From: Aliiroseovarius sp. Z3
GTDB lineage: Bacteria > Pseudomonadota > Alphaproteobacteria > Rhodobacterales > Rhodobacteraceae
Length of the DNA stretch: 64,000 nt
Direction of reading: 5' to 3'
Assembly: GCF_029105185.1 (NCBI RefSeq)
Contig: NZ_JAFMZK010000001.1
Span: 62,001-126,000, forward strand
Positions 48,960 through 59,819 of the stretch are shown here, piece by piece (the first letter of the stretch is position 1; every line of letters starts with the position of its first letter). The translations under genes were made by a program, and so were the position numbers. The notes under the pieces were generated by a model. It saw only the letters and a program-made list of their open reading frames with translations, did no database searches and was not told where the DNA came from.

Positions 48960-50012
48960 ATGGTAAAACCAAAGCGTATCAATCTGGCCCTTCAGGGCGG
49001 GGGTGCCCATGGCGCCTTTACCTGGGGCGTTCTTGATCGTCTGCTGGAAGACGAAGGGATCGAGATCGCGGGGATCTCGGGTACCTCGGCGGGTGCGCTG
49101 AATGGCGCGGCCCTGAAGGCCGGGTTGGTGGCGGATGGCAAAGGGCAGGATCGTGACGCCGCCCGCGCCAATCTGGATGCGCTGTGGCACAAGGTGGCCG
49201 GGGTGCACGATCTGCGCCTGACCTCGTGGTTTGCGCAGTTTGCCCCGCAGAACGAGCTGATCAGCCAAGCGTTTCAAGCCTCGCCCATGTTCATCTGGGC
49301 CGATATGGCCAGCCGCGTCGTCAGCCCTTATGCCTATGGGCCGTTCTATAAAAATCCCCTGCGCGATATTGTTGCGAGTTTCGACTATGACAAGGTTTGT
49401 GCCGATATTGGTCCGCGCCTGAATGTCTCGGCCACAAATGTGCGCACGGGTAAAATCCGGGTCTTTGGTGGCGACGAGATCAGCACGGATGCGATCCTTG
49501 CTTCGGCCTGTCTGCCGACGGTGTTTCAGGCGGTCGAAATGGTCGATCCGAAGACCGGCACAGACGAGGCGTTCTGGGATGGCGGCTATACCGGCAATCC
49601 GGCGCTGTTTCCGCTGTTCGATCCCGCGCTGCCCGCCGATATCGTGGTGGTGAACATCAACCCATTGTATCGACACGATATTCCACACAGTGGGGCAGAC
49701 ATTCAGAACCGGATCAACGAAATCAGCTTCAATTCATCGCTGCTGCGCGAGCTTCGGGCGATCAATTTTGTCAAACGCCTGATCGCGGCAGGGCAGCTGT
49801 CGTCAGGTCAGATGCGTGATGTTCTGGTGCACATGATTTCGGACGATGAACTGATGCGCGACCTCAGCACAGCGACCAAACTGGTGCCGTCGTCGGTGAC
49901 GTTGCATCGGTTGAAAGATGCAGGCCGGGCGGCGGCAGATGCATTTCTTGTGGCGCATAGCAATGATCTGAACACACGCGGCACCGTCGATCTGGAAGAG
50001 ATGTTCGGCTAA
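48960..50012 (+). CDS. Patatin-like phospholipase family protein
   Basis: A 350-residue hydrolase with a Ser-Asp dyad: oxyanion loop GGGAHG (13-18), nucleophile Ser43 in GTSAG, and the aspartate in WDGGYTGNP. It starts 6 bp after bdhA, so the two are surely co-expressed. Patatin-like proteins are acyl hydrolases of lipids, and some relatives act on polyhydroxybutyrate. Pairing with 3-hydroxybutyrate dehydrogenase suggests a depolymerase-like or granule-associated role, but this is inference from position. No signal peptide, so it is cytoplasmic. Its 3' end overlaps the convergent LysE gene by 4 bp. Confidence 0.88.
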   Translation: MVKPKRINLALQGGGAHGAFTWGVLDRLLEDEGIEIAGISGTSAGALNGAALKAGLVADGKGQDRDAARANLDALWHKVAGVHDLRLTSWFAQFAPQNELISQAFQASPMFIWADMASRVVSPYAYGPFYKNPLRDIVASFDYDKVCADIGPRLNVSATNVRTGKIRVFGGDEISTDAILASACLPTVFQAVEMVDPKTGTDEAFWDGGYTGNPALFPLFDPALPADIVVVNINPLYRHDIPHSGADIQNRINEISFNSSLLRELRAINFVKRLIAAGQLSSGQMRDVLVHMISDDELMRDLSTATKLVPSSVTLHRLKDAGRAAADAFLVAHSNDLNTRGTVDLEEMFG

Positions 50013-50644
50013 CCGATCGACCCCGACACCACGCCCCGGATCAGCCCTGCTGCGATGGCCCACATGGTCAGTCCGATCACGACATCCAGCACCCGCCATG
50101 CGCTGGGTCTTTGCATGATGGGGGCCAGCAACCGTGCACCATATCCGAGCGAGAAGAAGAACACGAAGCTGGAGGTCACAGCTCCAGCGCCGAACGCCAT
50201 TCGCTGCGCCCAATCGGCAAACGAGGTCGAGATTGCGCCAATCAGCCCAAGCGTATCCAGATAGACATGCGGATTGGCCCATGTGAAGGCAGCGGCAATG
50301 GCAATGACAGCGGCAAGAGACCGGGACTTCCCTGCAATCTCCATCGCGTAACTTCCTTTGATGGCGGCAAGAAACCGCATCGCCCCATAGACGATCAGAA
50401 ATCCCGCCCCCGCCAGCGCCATGATCAGGGGCAGTTTGGGCCAGGCTTCGACCAAGGCGCCAAAGCCCAGCACACCGGCGGCGATCAACAGCGCATCCGA
50501 GGCCGCACAGAACAGGCACAGCCAAAACACATGCTGACGCAACAGACCCTGACGCAGAACAAAAGCGTTCTGCGCGCCAATCGCCAGGATCAGGGAAAAA
50601 CCAGTTGCGAAGCCTGTGACTGCAGGCGTGACCAGATAAGTCAT
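50009..50644 (-). CDS. LysE/ArgO-family amino-acid exporter
   Basis: A 211-residue transporter with about six membrane helices. It shows the LysE signature GFSLILAIGAQNAFVLRQGL near the N-terminus and TWANPHVYLDTLGLIG in the fourth helix region. LysE and ArgO export lysine or arginine. Which amino acid this one exports is unknown. The ATG at 50644 overlaps the stop of the DUF502 gene by 4 bp (ATGA), so they are coupled. Confidence 0.88.
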   Translation of the reverse strand: MTYLVTPAVTGFATGFSLILAIGAQNAFVLRQGLLRQHVFWLCLFCAASDALLIAAGVLGFGALVEAWPKLPLIMALAGAGFLIVYGAMRFLAAIKGSYAMEIAGKSRSLAAVIAIAAAFTWANPHVYLDTLGLIGAISTSFADWAQRMAFGAGAVTSSFVFFFSLGYGARLLAPIMQRPSAWRVLDVVIGLTMWAIAAGLIRGVVSGSIG

Positions 50645-51384
50645 TTATCGGTGATTTCCGGGGGTGTCGTGGGGTCTTTCCCGTTTGGGTAAACAAGACC
50701 GGCAGAGATGACCAGCTTCGCCGCATCCTCGACCGTCATCTTAAGTTCGATGACGGAATGACGGGGCACAAACAACAGAAAACCCGAAGTGGGATTGGGT
50801 GTTGTCGGAAGAAACACCGATATGATGTCTTCGTCCACCGGGATACGCGTGTCAATCTCACCCTTGGCCTTTGTCGATATGAAGGCGATGGCCCAGATCC
50901 CCTTGCGGGGGTACTCGACCAGACAGGCCTTGTCGAACTTGGTTTCGGTCGATTGGCTGAAAATGGTCTCGGCAATCTGTTTGATGCCATTGTAAAGCGA
51001 TCGCACGACCGGCATCCGGTCGACAAGGCTTTCCCCCCAGGCCAGAAACGACCGCCCGATCAGACCCTTGGCGATCCAGCCGACAAACACGGTGAAGAGC
51101 AGAAAGACCACGACGCCCAGTCCGCGGACGTTGATGCGCACATCCTCGCCAAACAGCATCTTGAACCATTCGCTGTCACCGAAAAACGTGTCGATCAGGC
51201 TGTCGGGATGATACCGCGCGGGCACAAAGGGCAGAACCCAGCTGTCGATCCAGCCCACGAAGGTCCAGATCATCCACATGGTCACAGCAATCGGCACCAC
51301 AACAACAAGCCCCGCAAGGAAGTTGTTGCGCAGCCCGGCAAAAGGGCGCCGCTTGCGCTTCGCGTGGTCGTCGTGGTCGTTCAT
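50641..51384 (-). CDS. DUF502 family membrane protein
   Basis: A 247-residue protein with two strong membrane helices (about 20-45 and 85-110) and a cytoplasmic or periplasmic tail with the DUF502 pattern GIKQIAETIFS and LVEYPRKGIWAIAFIS. Plant LIKE-COV proteins share this domain; the bacterial function is unknown. The N-terminus is rich in His, Asp and Arg. It is translationally coupled to the amino-acid exporter and diverges from ligA with a 197-bp gap. Confidence 0.85.
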   Translation of the reverse strand: MNDHDDHAKRKRRPFAGLRNNFLAGLVVVVPIAVTMWMIWTFVGWIDSWVLPFVPARYHPDSLIDTFFGDSEWFKMLFGEDVRINVRGLGVVVFLLFTVFVGWIAKGLIGRSFLAWGESLVDRMPVVRSLYNGIKQIAETIFSQSTETKFDKACLVEYPRKGIWAIAFISTKAKGEIDTRIPVDEDIISVFLPTTPNPTSGFLLFVPRHSVIELKMTVEDAAKLVISAGLVYPNGKDPTTPPEITDK

Positions 51385-51446
51385 GAAAACCCGTTCCCCG
51401 GTGTTACCCAGCGAAACTTAGGCACTGCGCGGGGCGTCGGCAATAG

Positions 51447-53711
<2,265 letters not shown>

Positions 53712-53714
53712 TCC

Positions 53715-55805
53715 ATGGCAACCCGGCCCGAAATCCTGTTTCCGCTGTTTGCCGATCTGGAAACCCTGGGCGGTATCGGAGGAAAGACCGCCAAGGCTTT
53801 GGGAACGCTGGGAATTGAGCTGCCGCGTGATTTGCTTTTTTGGCTGCCCCATGCGGGCATCGACCGCAAATTCCGCGCCTCGATCACCGAGGTGCAGCCG
53901 GGCGATATGGCGACGGTGGAAATTGACGTGGTGCAGCATCGACCCGGCCGCACGAAATCGGCGCCTTATCGGGTCGAGGTGCGCGACGCGCTGACGGCGT
54001 TCGAACTGGTGTTTTTCCATGCCAACGCGGCTTGGTTGGGTAAGCAACTTCCCGAAGGGGAAAAACGCGTGATTTCCGGCAAAGTCGAAAGTTTCGATGG
54101 CAAGCTGCAAATCGTCCATCCCGATTATATCGTGACGCCGAAAGATGCGGCCAGCATCCCGGATTTCGAACCGGTCTATCGCCTGACCGCCGGTGTGACC
54201 GGGCGCACGATCGCCAAGGGTGTGGGCGAGGTTCTGACCCGTCTTCCGACCCTGAAGGAGTGGATCGATCCGGAGTGGAAAAAACGCGAACACTGGCCTG
54301 ACTGGCACAAGGCTCTGATGGCGGCCCATACGCCCGAAGGGGCCGATGACCTGTCGCCGCAATCGCCGACGCGCAGACGGCTGGCCTATGACGAGTTTTT
54401 CGCCCACCAACTGACGCTGGCGCTGGCCCGCGCCAAGGTGCGGCGCGGAAAGGGGCGGGTCAGCGTAGGCACGGGGGAGTTGCAGGCCAAGGTGCTGGCA
54501 GCCCTGCCTTACAAACCAACCAGTGCCCAGACCCGCGCGGTCGAGGAGATCGGTGCCGATCTGGCCTCGGGCAAGCGGATGAACCGTTTGTTGCAGGGGG
54601 ATGTCGGGTCGGGCAAGACGCTGGTGGCGCTTCTGTCGCTGCTGATTGCGGTCGAGGCAGGCGGGCAGGGCGTGATGATGGCGCCCACGGAAATTCTGGC
54701 CCGCCAGCATCTGGAAGGTCTGCGGCCCTTGGCCGAGGCAGCCGGTGTCGTCGTTGAAATCCTGACCGGGCGCGACAAGGGGGGCGAGCGGCGCGCAAAG
54801 CTGGAGGCTTTGGCTAAGGGCGATATCCACATCCTTGTCGGCACCCATGCGGTGTTTCAGAAAGATGTCGAATTTCATGACCTTCGCCTGGCCATCGTCG
54901 ATGAACAGCACCGCTTTGGCGTGGCGCAAAGGATGGAGTTGGGGGCGAAGGGGCAGGCCGCAGATGTGCTGGTGATGACCGCAACGCCCATCCCGCGCAG
55001 TCTTGCTCTGGCGCAATATGGCGACATGGATGTCTCGGTGCTGGATGAAAAGCCGCCGGGGCGCAAACCGATCAAGACGGTGTTGGTGTCCTCGGGCCGG
55101 ATCGACGAGGTGGTCGAGCGGCTGCGTCGCGCGATGGCCGATGGGGCGCAGGCCTATTGGGTCTGCCCACTGGTCGACGAAAGCGAGGTCATGGACCTGA
55201 CCGCCGCCGAAGAACGGTTCAAACACCTGCGCGCCGCCTTGGGTGAAGGCGTGGTGGGGATGGTGCACGGCCAGATGCCACCGGCCGAGAAAGATGCCGC
55301 GATGGCAGATTTCGTCGCGGGCAAGACCAAGCTGCTTGTGGCGACCACGGTGATCGAGGTCGGGGTGGATGTGCCCAATGCCTCGATCATGGTGATCGAA
55401 CGGGCCGAGCATTTCGGACTGGCGCAGTTGCACCAGTTGCGCGGGCGGGTCGGGCGCGGGCAGGCGGCGTCGACCTGTCTGCTGATGTATCAACCGCCCC
55501 TGACCGAAGGTGGCGAAAAGCGCCTGGCGGTGATGCGCGACACCGAGGACGGGTTCGTGATCTCGGAGGCCGACCTTGCGATGCGCGGCGCGGGCGATGT
55601 GCTGGGCACCGCGCAGTCGGGCCTGCCACGGTTCTGGGTGGGTGACTTGGAACATCAGGCCGGGCTGATGGCGGTGGCCCAGAAAGACGCGCGGCTTTTG
55701 TTGCAACAAGACCCGGACCTGACCAGCCCGCGCGGCCACGCCGCCCGTGTTCTGCTCTGGTTGATGAGACAGGACGAGGCGATCCGTTTGATTTCAGTGG
55801 GTTAG
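53715..55805 (+). CDS. recG: ATP-dependent DNA helicase RecG
   Basis: A 696-residue branch-migrating helicase that regresses stalled forks and processes Holliday junctions. An N-terminal wedge domain (OB fold, about 55-160) is followed by a helicase core with Walker A GDVGSGKT and the DEQH box in IVDEQHRFG. The LRGRVGRG motif VI and the TRG region follow. Starts 3 bp after ligA. The stop at 55805 is immediately followed by the GTTC-repeat region that precedes a small SOS-like gene. Confidence 0.95.
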   Translation: MATRPEILFPLFADLETLGGIGGKTAKALGTLGIELPRDLLFWLPHAGIDRKFRASITEVQPGDMATVEIDVVQHRPGRTKSAPYRVEVRDALTAFELVFFHANAAWLGKQLPEGEKRVISGKVESFDGKLQIVHPDYIVTPKDAASIPDFEPVYRLTAGVTGRTIAKGVGEVLTRLPTLKEWIDPEWKKREHWPDWHKALMAAHTPEGADDLSPQSPTRRRLAYDEFFAHQLTLALARAKVRRGKGRVSVGTGELQAKVLAALPYKPTSAQTRAVEEIGADLASGKRMNRLLQGDVGSGKTLVALLSLLIAVEAGGQGVMMAPTEILARQHLEGLRPLAEAAGVVVEILTGRDKGGERRAKLEALAKGDIHILVGTHAVFQKDVEFHDLRLAIVDEQHRFGVAQRMELGAKGQAADVLVMTATPIPRSLALAQYGDMDVSVLDEKPPGRKPIKTVLVSSGRIDEVVERLRRAMADGAQAYWVCPLVDESEVMDLTAAEERFKHLRAALGEGVVGMVHGQMPPAEKDAAMADFVAGKTKLLVATTVIEVGVDVPNASIMVIERAEHFGLAQLHQLRGRVGRGQAASTCLLMYQPPLTEGGEKRLAVMRDTEDGFVISEADLAMRGAGDVLGTAQSGLPRFWVGDLEHQAGLMAVAQKDARLLLQQDPDLTSPRGHAARVLLWLMRQDEAIRLISVG

Positions 55806-55812
55806 CGCATCC

Positions 55813-55847
55813 GTTCTCAAAAGTTCACAAATGTTCTTAAAAAGTTC
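55813..55847 (+). promoter_or_regulatory. Tandem GTTC repeats, alphaproteobacterial LexA (SOS) box
   Basis: Four direct GTTC repeats start at 55813, 55823, 55833 and 55844, so the spacing is 10, 10 and 11 bp, about one helical turn. The last pair is exactly GTTC-N7-GTTC, the consensus LexA box of alphaproteobacteria. The others are GTTC-N6-GTTC, one base short. The array lies right after the recG stop and 93-127 bp upstream of the small gene at 55940. Confidence 0.6.
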
Positions 55848-55939
55848 TTTACAAGACGCCTGAGAATATGCGAACAAAAGGGCAACAAAACGGATGGCAA
55901 CCCCAAGATGCCACCAGACGAGAGAGCAGGAGATACACC

Positions 55940-56062
55940 ATGTTGCATGACGTAAAAGCCGTATTGACCCGATCATCCGCCACCATCTGGCAGGATGCGA
56001 TCGGGGGGATGTCCTTGCTTGTCGTGCTGTTTGGCGCGCTGCATCTGCCGGGGATGATCTGA
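55940..56062 (+). CDS. Small single-span membrane protein behind a LexA-type box
   Basis: A 40-residue product: a polar, basic N-terminus (MLHDVKAVLTRSSATIWQDA) and a hydrophobic segment of about 17 residues (about 22-38) ending in LHLPGMI. An AGCAGGAG ribosome site at 55925-55932, 7 nt before the ATG, is strong. Upstream GTTC repeats suggest LexA control. Small SOS-induced membrane proteins such as Caulobacter SidA block cell division; this could be a functional analogue, but sequence similarity to SidA was not established and its role is unknown. A terminator lies 154 bp downstream. Confidence 0.6.
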   Translation: MLHDVKAVLTRSSATIWQDAIGGMSLLVVLFGALHLPGMI

Positions 56063-56215
56063 CCCCAAACCCAGTTTCTGCCAGCTCAGGGTCCGGACAC
56101 TGCATCATGTCCCAATGTCGATGCGTCCAGACGGTTCACTGCCCGTCGCCTGTCCCACGTTCCGGTGTTTTGCCTCATTCCTGCACCGGACCCGGAAATC
56201 CCGAGCCGCAACTGC

Positions 56216-56251
56216 CGCCGCCTCCCTGCCAGGAGCGCGGCGGTTTTTTTA
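56216..56251 (+). terminator. Rho-independent terminator after the small SOS-linked gene
   Basis: Stem CCGCCGC-CTCC / GGAG-C-GCGGCGG with one bulge, loop CTGCCA, then seven T at 56245-56251. It overlaps the end of the convergent scaffold gene by 3 bp. The transcript would carry a long 3' region, with an internal CCGGTG / CACCGG dyad near 56161-56190. Confidence 0.8.
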
Positions 56252-56680
56252 TGTGGCGTCGATGGCGTTGAGCGTGGCGTCGAAAGGCAAAAGGATCGAG
56301 GCATGGCGATTCTTGAAATCCCTGGCCGGCAGCAGAACTTCGTACCCTTCAAAAGGCGCCGAGGGGACGGGGCCGTCCTTTGTCAGCATTGCATGCAGGG
56401 CGTCGCGGCCTTGTTGCAATGTCTCGCGATCCAGTCCGATCACGACTTTTCCCAGAATGGCGGCCGATGCCTGACCCAGCGCACAGGCCTTCACATTCTG
56501 CGCAAACTGGGAAACCGCACCATCAGTCAGAGCAACCCCGACAGTCACGGTCGAGCCACAGAGGGGTGAGCGCGCCTTGGCCTCTCCCTGCGGGTCCTGG
56601 AGAGAGCCAAGATGGGGAATGGCCGCGGCCAGGGCAAGGATATGTTTCGAATAAAGTTTGATTAGGTCGCTGTCGCTCAT
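56249..56680 (-). CDS. IscU/NifU-like iron-sulfur cluster scaffold protein
   Basis: A 143-residue scaffold protein. The IscU-type first ligand is in [10 protein letters not shown] (Cys41) and the second in KACALGQAS (Cys66). The third ligand site, normally R-x-x-C, reads NRHASILLP with His126 in place of cysteine. This suggests either an altered cluster-binding mode or a transfer role rather than a standard assembly scaffold. AGGACG precedes the ATG at 56680. It diverges from hisI with 71 bp between them. No isc or suf genes are adjacent. Confidence 0.83.
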   Translation of the reverse strand: MSDSDLIKLYSKHILALAAAIPHLGSLQDPQGEAKARSPLCGSTVTVGVALTDGAVSQFAQNVKACALGQASAAILGKVVIGLDRETLQQGRDALHAMLTKDGPVPSAPFEGYEVLLPARDFKNRHASILLPFDATLNAIDAT

Positions 56681-56751
56681 GCGTCCTGCCTTTTCCGTCG
56701 CGGTATCCCGGTCTACATAGGGTGTGGGCAGGCAATTGGAAAGGACGCGCC

Positions 56752-57111
56752 ATGAAATTCGACGCCGGCAGTTTGCGATATGATGACAAGGGGTTGATCC
56801 CCGCCATCGCACAGGATGCACAGACAGGGGATGTGTTGATGATGGCTTGGATGAATGCCGAATCCGTCGAGCGCACGCTGGCGACGGGGCGCGTCACCTA
56901 TTGGTCGCGGTCTCGTCAATCGTTCTGGGTCAAGGGTGAGACATCGGGGCACGTGCAGGAGCTGGTCGATTTTCGTGTCGATTGCGACCGTGATTGCCTG
57001 TTGGTGACGGTGCACCAAACTGGCCCGGCCTGTCATACCAACAGGCGCAGCTGTTTCTATACGTCTGTTCAGGACGGTGAAGAAGTAGAAATCATGGCGC
57101 CGATGGTCTGA
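56752..57111 (+). CDS. hisI: Phosphoribosyl-AMP cyclohydrolase
   Basis: A 119-residue enzyme of histidine biosynthesis that opens the adenine ring of phosphoribosyl-AMP. Metal-binding cysteines are in VDCDRDC and ACHTNRRSC, and the family start is [19 protein letters not shown]. It lacks the HisE pyrophosphatase domain, so HisE is separate. GGAAAGGA at 56738-56745 fixes the ATG at 56752. The rest of the his operon is not here. Confidence 0.94.
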   Translation: MKFDAGSLRYDDKGLIPAIAQDAQTGDVLMMAWMNAESVERTLATGRVTYWSRSRQSFWVKGETSGHVQELVDFRVDCDRDCLLVTVHQTGPACHTNRRSCFYTSVQDGEEVEIMAPMV

Positions 57112-57119
57112 GCCCTGCA

Positions 57120-57140
57120 CCGGGGGTTTTGCACCCCCGG
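57120..57140. terminator. Hairpin of a Rhodobacterales-type intergenic element after hisI
   Basis: CCGGGGGT / ACCCCCGG with a small loop lies between the convergent hisI and gluQ genes. It is followed by ACCCCCGCAGGATATTTTTG, a sequence pattern I recall at many gene ends in roseobacters, so it may be a dispersed terminator or repeat unit. Copy number could not be checked. Confidence 0.5.
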
Positions 57141-57178
57141 ACCCCCGCAGGATATTTTTGGCCAGAAGAAACCGGGGA

Positions 57179-58021
57179 TCAGAGGCCAACCATCTGGCGT
57201 ATCTGATCAGGCGTTTTGCCTTCGTCGCGATAGGTCGAGATGGCGCGGGCATCATCCCGCTTGGCCAGACGTTTTCCGTTTTCATCGCGGATCAGCCGAT
57301 GGTGATGATACGTGGGAACGGGCAGGTTCAGGAGGGTCAGCAGGATCACCTGAATGGCGGTGAAATCAAAGAGGTCTTCACCGCGGATCACATGGGTGAT
57401 GCCTTGCGTGGCATCGTCGATGGCCGAGGCAAGGAAATAGGCGATGATGTCTTCCCCCTTGCGTGACAAGACCACGTCGCCAATCTGCTGTGCTGCCTGT
57501 TCGGGGTCGATATTATGGGCACCCTTGTGTGTTTTGCCTGTTTCCTGAAATCTCGGCAGGTCATCCGCCAGCAGAGCCAGGGCACGGTCAAGGTGAAGAC
57601 GCAGCGCGTCGCCCTTATTGCGGTCAGACATTGCGCGCGATTTGCAGGTGCCGGGATAGACATCGTGCGGTTGACCTTCTTGCGGCGCGGACAGGGCGGC
57701 GCGAATATCGGCGCGGCTACACGAGCAGGGGTAGAGTAGATCGAGCGCCGCGAGTTGAGTGAGATAGCCGTCATAGGAGGTAAGTTGCGCAGATTGGCGC
57801 AGGACCGGTCCATCCCAGTACAGACCGAGCCAAGCCAGATCCTTGCGAATAAGCGCATCCCATTCAGGCTTGCTGCGCTGAAGGTCCGTATCCTCCATCC
57901 TCAGAAGAAACTGACCGCCTGCTGTGCGTGCCATATCGTGGCACAGCATGGCAGAATAGGCGTGGCCAAGATGCAGGGGGCCTGTTGGGCTTGGAGCGAA
58001 ACGCGTTATGAAATCAGCCAT
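57179..58021 (-). CDS. gluQ: Glutamyl-queuosine tRNA(Asp) synthetase
   Basis: A 280-residue truncated class I synthetase that attaches glutamate to queuosine-34 of tRNA(Asp). It has the FAPSPTGPLHLGH ATP site (HIGH equivalent), a zinc-binding cysteine set in CSCSR and GTCKSR, and KRLAKRDDAR (KMSKS equivalent). The anticodon-binding domain of full GluRS is missing, which distinguishes GluQ. The ATG at 58021 was chosen over a start 45 bp upstream, which overlaps trmFO. Confidence 0.92.
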   Translation of the reverse strand: MADFITRFAPSPTGPLHLGHAYSAMLCHDMARTAGGQFLLRMEDTDLQRSKPEWDALIRKDLAWLGLYWDGPVLRQSAQLTSYDGYLTQLAALDLLYPCSCSRADIRAALSAPQEGQPHDVYPGTCKSRAMSDRNKGDALRLHLDRALALLADDLPRFQETGKTHKGAHNIDPEQAAQQIGDVVLSRKGEDIIAYFLASAIDDATQGITHVIRGEDLFDFTAIQVILLTLLNLPVPTYHHHRLIRDENGKRLAKRDDARAISTYRDEGKTPDQIRQMVGL

Positions 58022-58035
58022 ATACGCGCGCACCT

Positions 58036-59382
58036 TCAAGCGGTCTGCGCCAGCCAGTTGACCCACGCGTCCTTGGCGCGATCCGTATAGGCCTTGTAGC
58101 GGTCTTTGCGTCCGCGTCGCCCGCCCTTTAGCCCGTCAACCGGGCGAAACAGACCGAAATTGACATTCATCGGTTGAAAGGACTTCGCCTCGGCCCCGCC
58201 GGTGATGTGGTGAATCAGCGCGCCCATGGCGGTATCCTGTGGCACCTCTGGCAGGGCTTTCCCATGGATCTCGGCGGCCGCAAGTCGCCCGGCCAGCAAA
58301 CCCATCGCCGCGCTTTCCACATAGCCCTCGACGCCCGTGACCTGACCTGCAAACCTGAGATTGGGGCGCGATTTCAGGCGCATTTGGTGGTCCAGCAGTG
58401 TCGGCGAGTTCATGAACGTGTTCCGGTGTATTCCGCCCAGACGCGCGAAGGATGCGTTTTCCAGACCGGGGATCATCCTGAACACGTCGGTCTGTGCGCC
58501 GTATTTCATCTTTGTTTGAAAGCCGACGATATTATACAATGTTCCCAAGGTGTTATCGCGACGAAGTTGTACCACCGCAAAGGGTTTGTCATCCGGCTTA
58601 TGGGCGTTGGTCAAACCGACCGGTTTCATCGGGCCGAACCTAAGCGTGTCACGCCCGCGTTCGGCCATCACCTCGATCGGCAGGCAGCCGTCGAAATAGG
58701 TGGCGGTTTCGCCCTCGTGAAACTCGGTTTTGTCGGCGGCGAGAAGCGCGTCGATGAAGGCTTCGTATTGGTCCTTGGTCATGGGGCAGTTCAGGTAAGC
58801 CTTCTGCTCTTCCTCGGTCTCCCCCTTATCATAGCGCGACTGCGCCCAAGCCACATCCATGTCGATGCTGTCGGCGTACACGATGGGCGCGATGGCGTCG
58901 AAAAAGGCCAGCCGATCCGTTCCGGTTTCGCGCGCGATCGCTTCGCCCAAGGCGGGGGACGTCAGGGGGCCGGTGGCGAATATCCAATGCCCGTCTGTGG
59001 GCAGTTCACTCACCTCATCATATTCGACACGGACATTTGGCAATGCGCGCAGCTTTTCCGTGACGTATTGCGCGAAGGCATCGCGGTCCACCGCCAATGC
59101 GCCGCCAGCGGGCAGGCGGTTCTGGTCGGCGCTGGACATGATCAGCCCATCAGCCTGACGCATTTCCCAATGCAGAAGACCCACCGCGTTTTGTTCATCG
59201 TCATCGGACCGAAACGAGTTCGAACACACCATTTCGGCAAAATCGCCAGTTTGATGTGCAAAGGTTTCGACCTTGGGGCGCATTTCGTGGATCACCACGT
59301 CCACGCCCATATGTGCGGCTTGCCATGCGGCCTCGGACCCGGCCATGCCGCCGCCCACGATGTGTAGTGTTTTGTCAGTCAT
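58036..59382 (-). CDS. trmFO: Folate-dependent tRNA (uracil-54) methyltransferase TrmFO
   Basis: A 448-residue flavoenzyme that makes 5-methyluridine at position 54 of tRNA using methylenetetrahydrofolate and FADH2. FAD-binding motif [14 protein letters not shown] at residue 9 and the family motif VCSNSFRSD are visible, with [10 protein letters not shown] near the C-terminus. The ATG at 59382 is used instead of a start 21 bp upstream. gluQ follows after 14 bp, so two tRNA modification genes form an operon. Confidence 0.94.
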   Translation of the reverse strand: MTDKTLHIVGGGMAGSEAAWQAAHMGVDVVIHEMRPKVETFAHQTGDFAEMVCSNSFRSDDDEQNAVGLLHWEMRQADGLIMSSADQNRLPAGGALAVDRDAFAQYVTEKLRALPNVRVEYDEVSELPTDGHWIFATGPLTSPALGEAIARETGTDRLAFFDAIAPIVYADSIDMDVAWAQSRYDKGETEEEQKAYLNCPMTKDQYEAFIDALLAADKTEFHEGETATYFDGCLPIEVMAERGRDTLRFGPMKPVGLTNAHKPDDKPFAVVQLRRDNTLGTLYNIVGFQTKMKYGAQTDVFRMIPGLENASFARLGGIHRNTFMNSPTLLDHQMRLKSRPNLRFAGQVTGVEGYVESAAMGLLAGRLAAAEIHGKALPEVPQDTAMGALIHHITGGAEAKSFQPMNVNFGLFRPVDGLKGGRRGRKDRYKAYTDRAKDAWVNWLAQTA

Positions 59383-59425
59383 GGGGTGCAGATAGGCGAT
59401 CATCGTGCCGAAGGGAAGGGTGGGA

Positions 59426-59815
59426 TTACGGCTTTGGCTGCATTAGATCCCATGGATTGCCGTGCAGGTCTTCAAACACCACAACCTTGCCATAGGGTTC
59501 ATCACGCGGGGCTTCGCGGAAGGTGACACCCTGAGCCTTCATATGCGCAGCCATCGCGTCAAAATCATCGGTGAACAGGAAGTGGCCAACGCGACCTCCA
59601 GCCTGTTTACCGATGGTTTCAGCTTGCGCGCCCGTGGCTTTGGCGATCAGAAACGCTGTGTCTGCATCCGGCGTCGGGGCCATGCGCACCCAACGTTTGC
59701 CGCCGCCCATGTCGGTGTCTTCCAAAAGCTCGAACCGCAGCACATCGCAGAACCAGGCAATTGCACGATCATAATCATCGGTCAGGAAGGCAACCAGAGC
59801 CAGACGATTTGCCAC
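59426..59815 (-). CDS. VOC (glyoxalase/bleomycin-resistance) superfamily protein
   Basis: A 129-residue protein with the VOC fold: [21 protein letters not shown] at the N-terminus and the glutamate-containing ending [14 protein letters not shown]. Members are metal-dependent dioxygenases, isomerases or drug-binding proteins. The substrate is unknown. I place the start at a GTG (59815), 4 nt after the gyrA stop; an ATG at 59887 would overlap gyrA by 68 bp and add residues not typical of the family. It is probably co-transcribed with gyrA. Confidence 0.78.
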   Translation of the reverse strand: MANRLALVAFLTDDYDRAIAWFCDVLRFELLEDTDMGGGKRWVRMAPTPDADTAFLIAKATGAQAETIGKQAGGRVGHFLFTDDFDAMAAHMKAQGVTFREAPRDEPYGKVVVFEDLHGNPWDLMQPKP

Positions 59816-59819
59816 GGGA

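Noticed and set aside
58174-59367. A 397-codon plus-strand frame opposite trmFO
   Set aside because: It is the complement of a well-conserved gene and has no ribosome site or recognisable domain.
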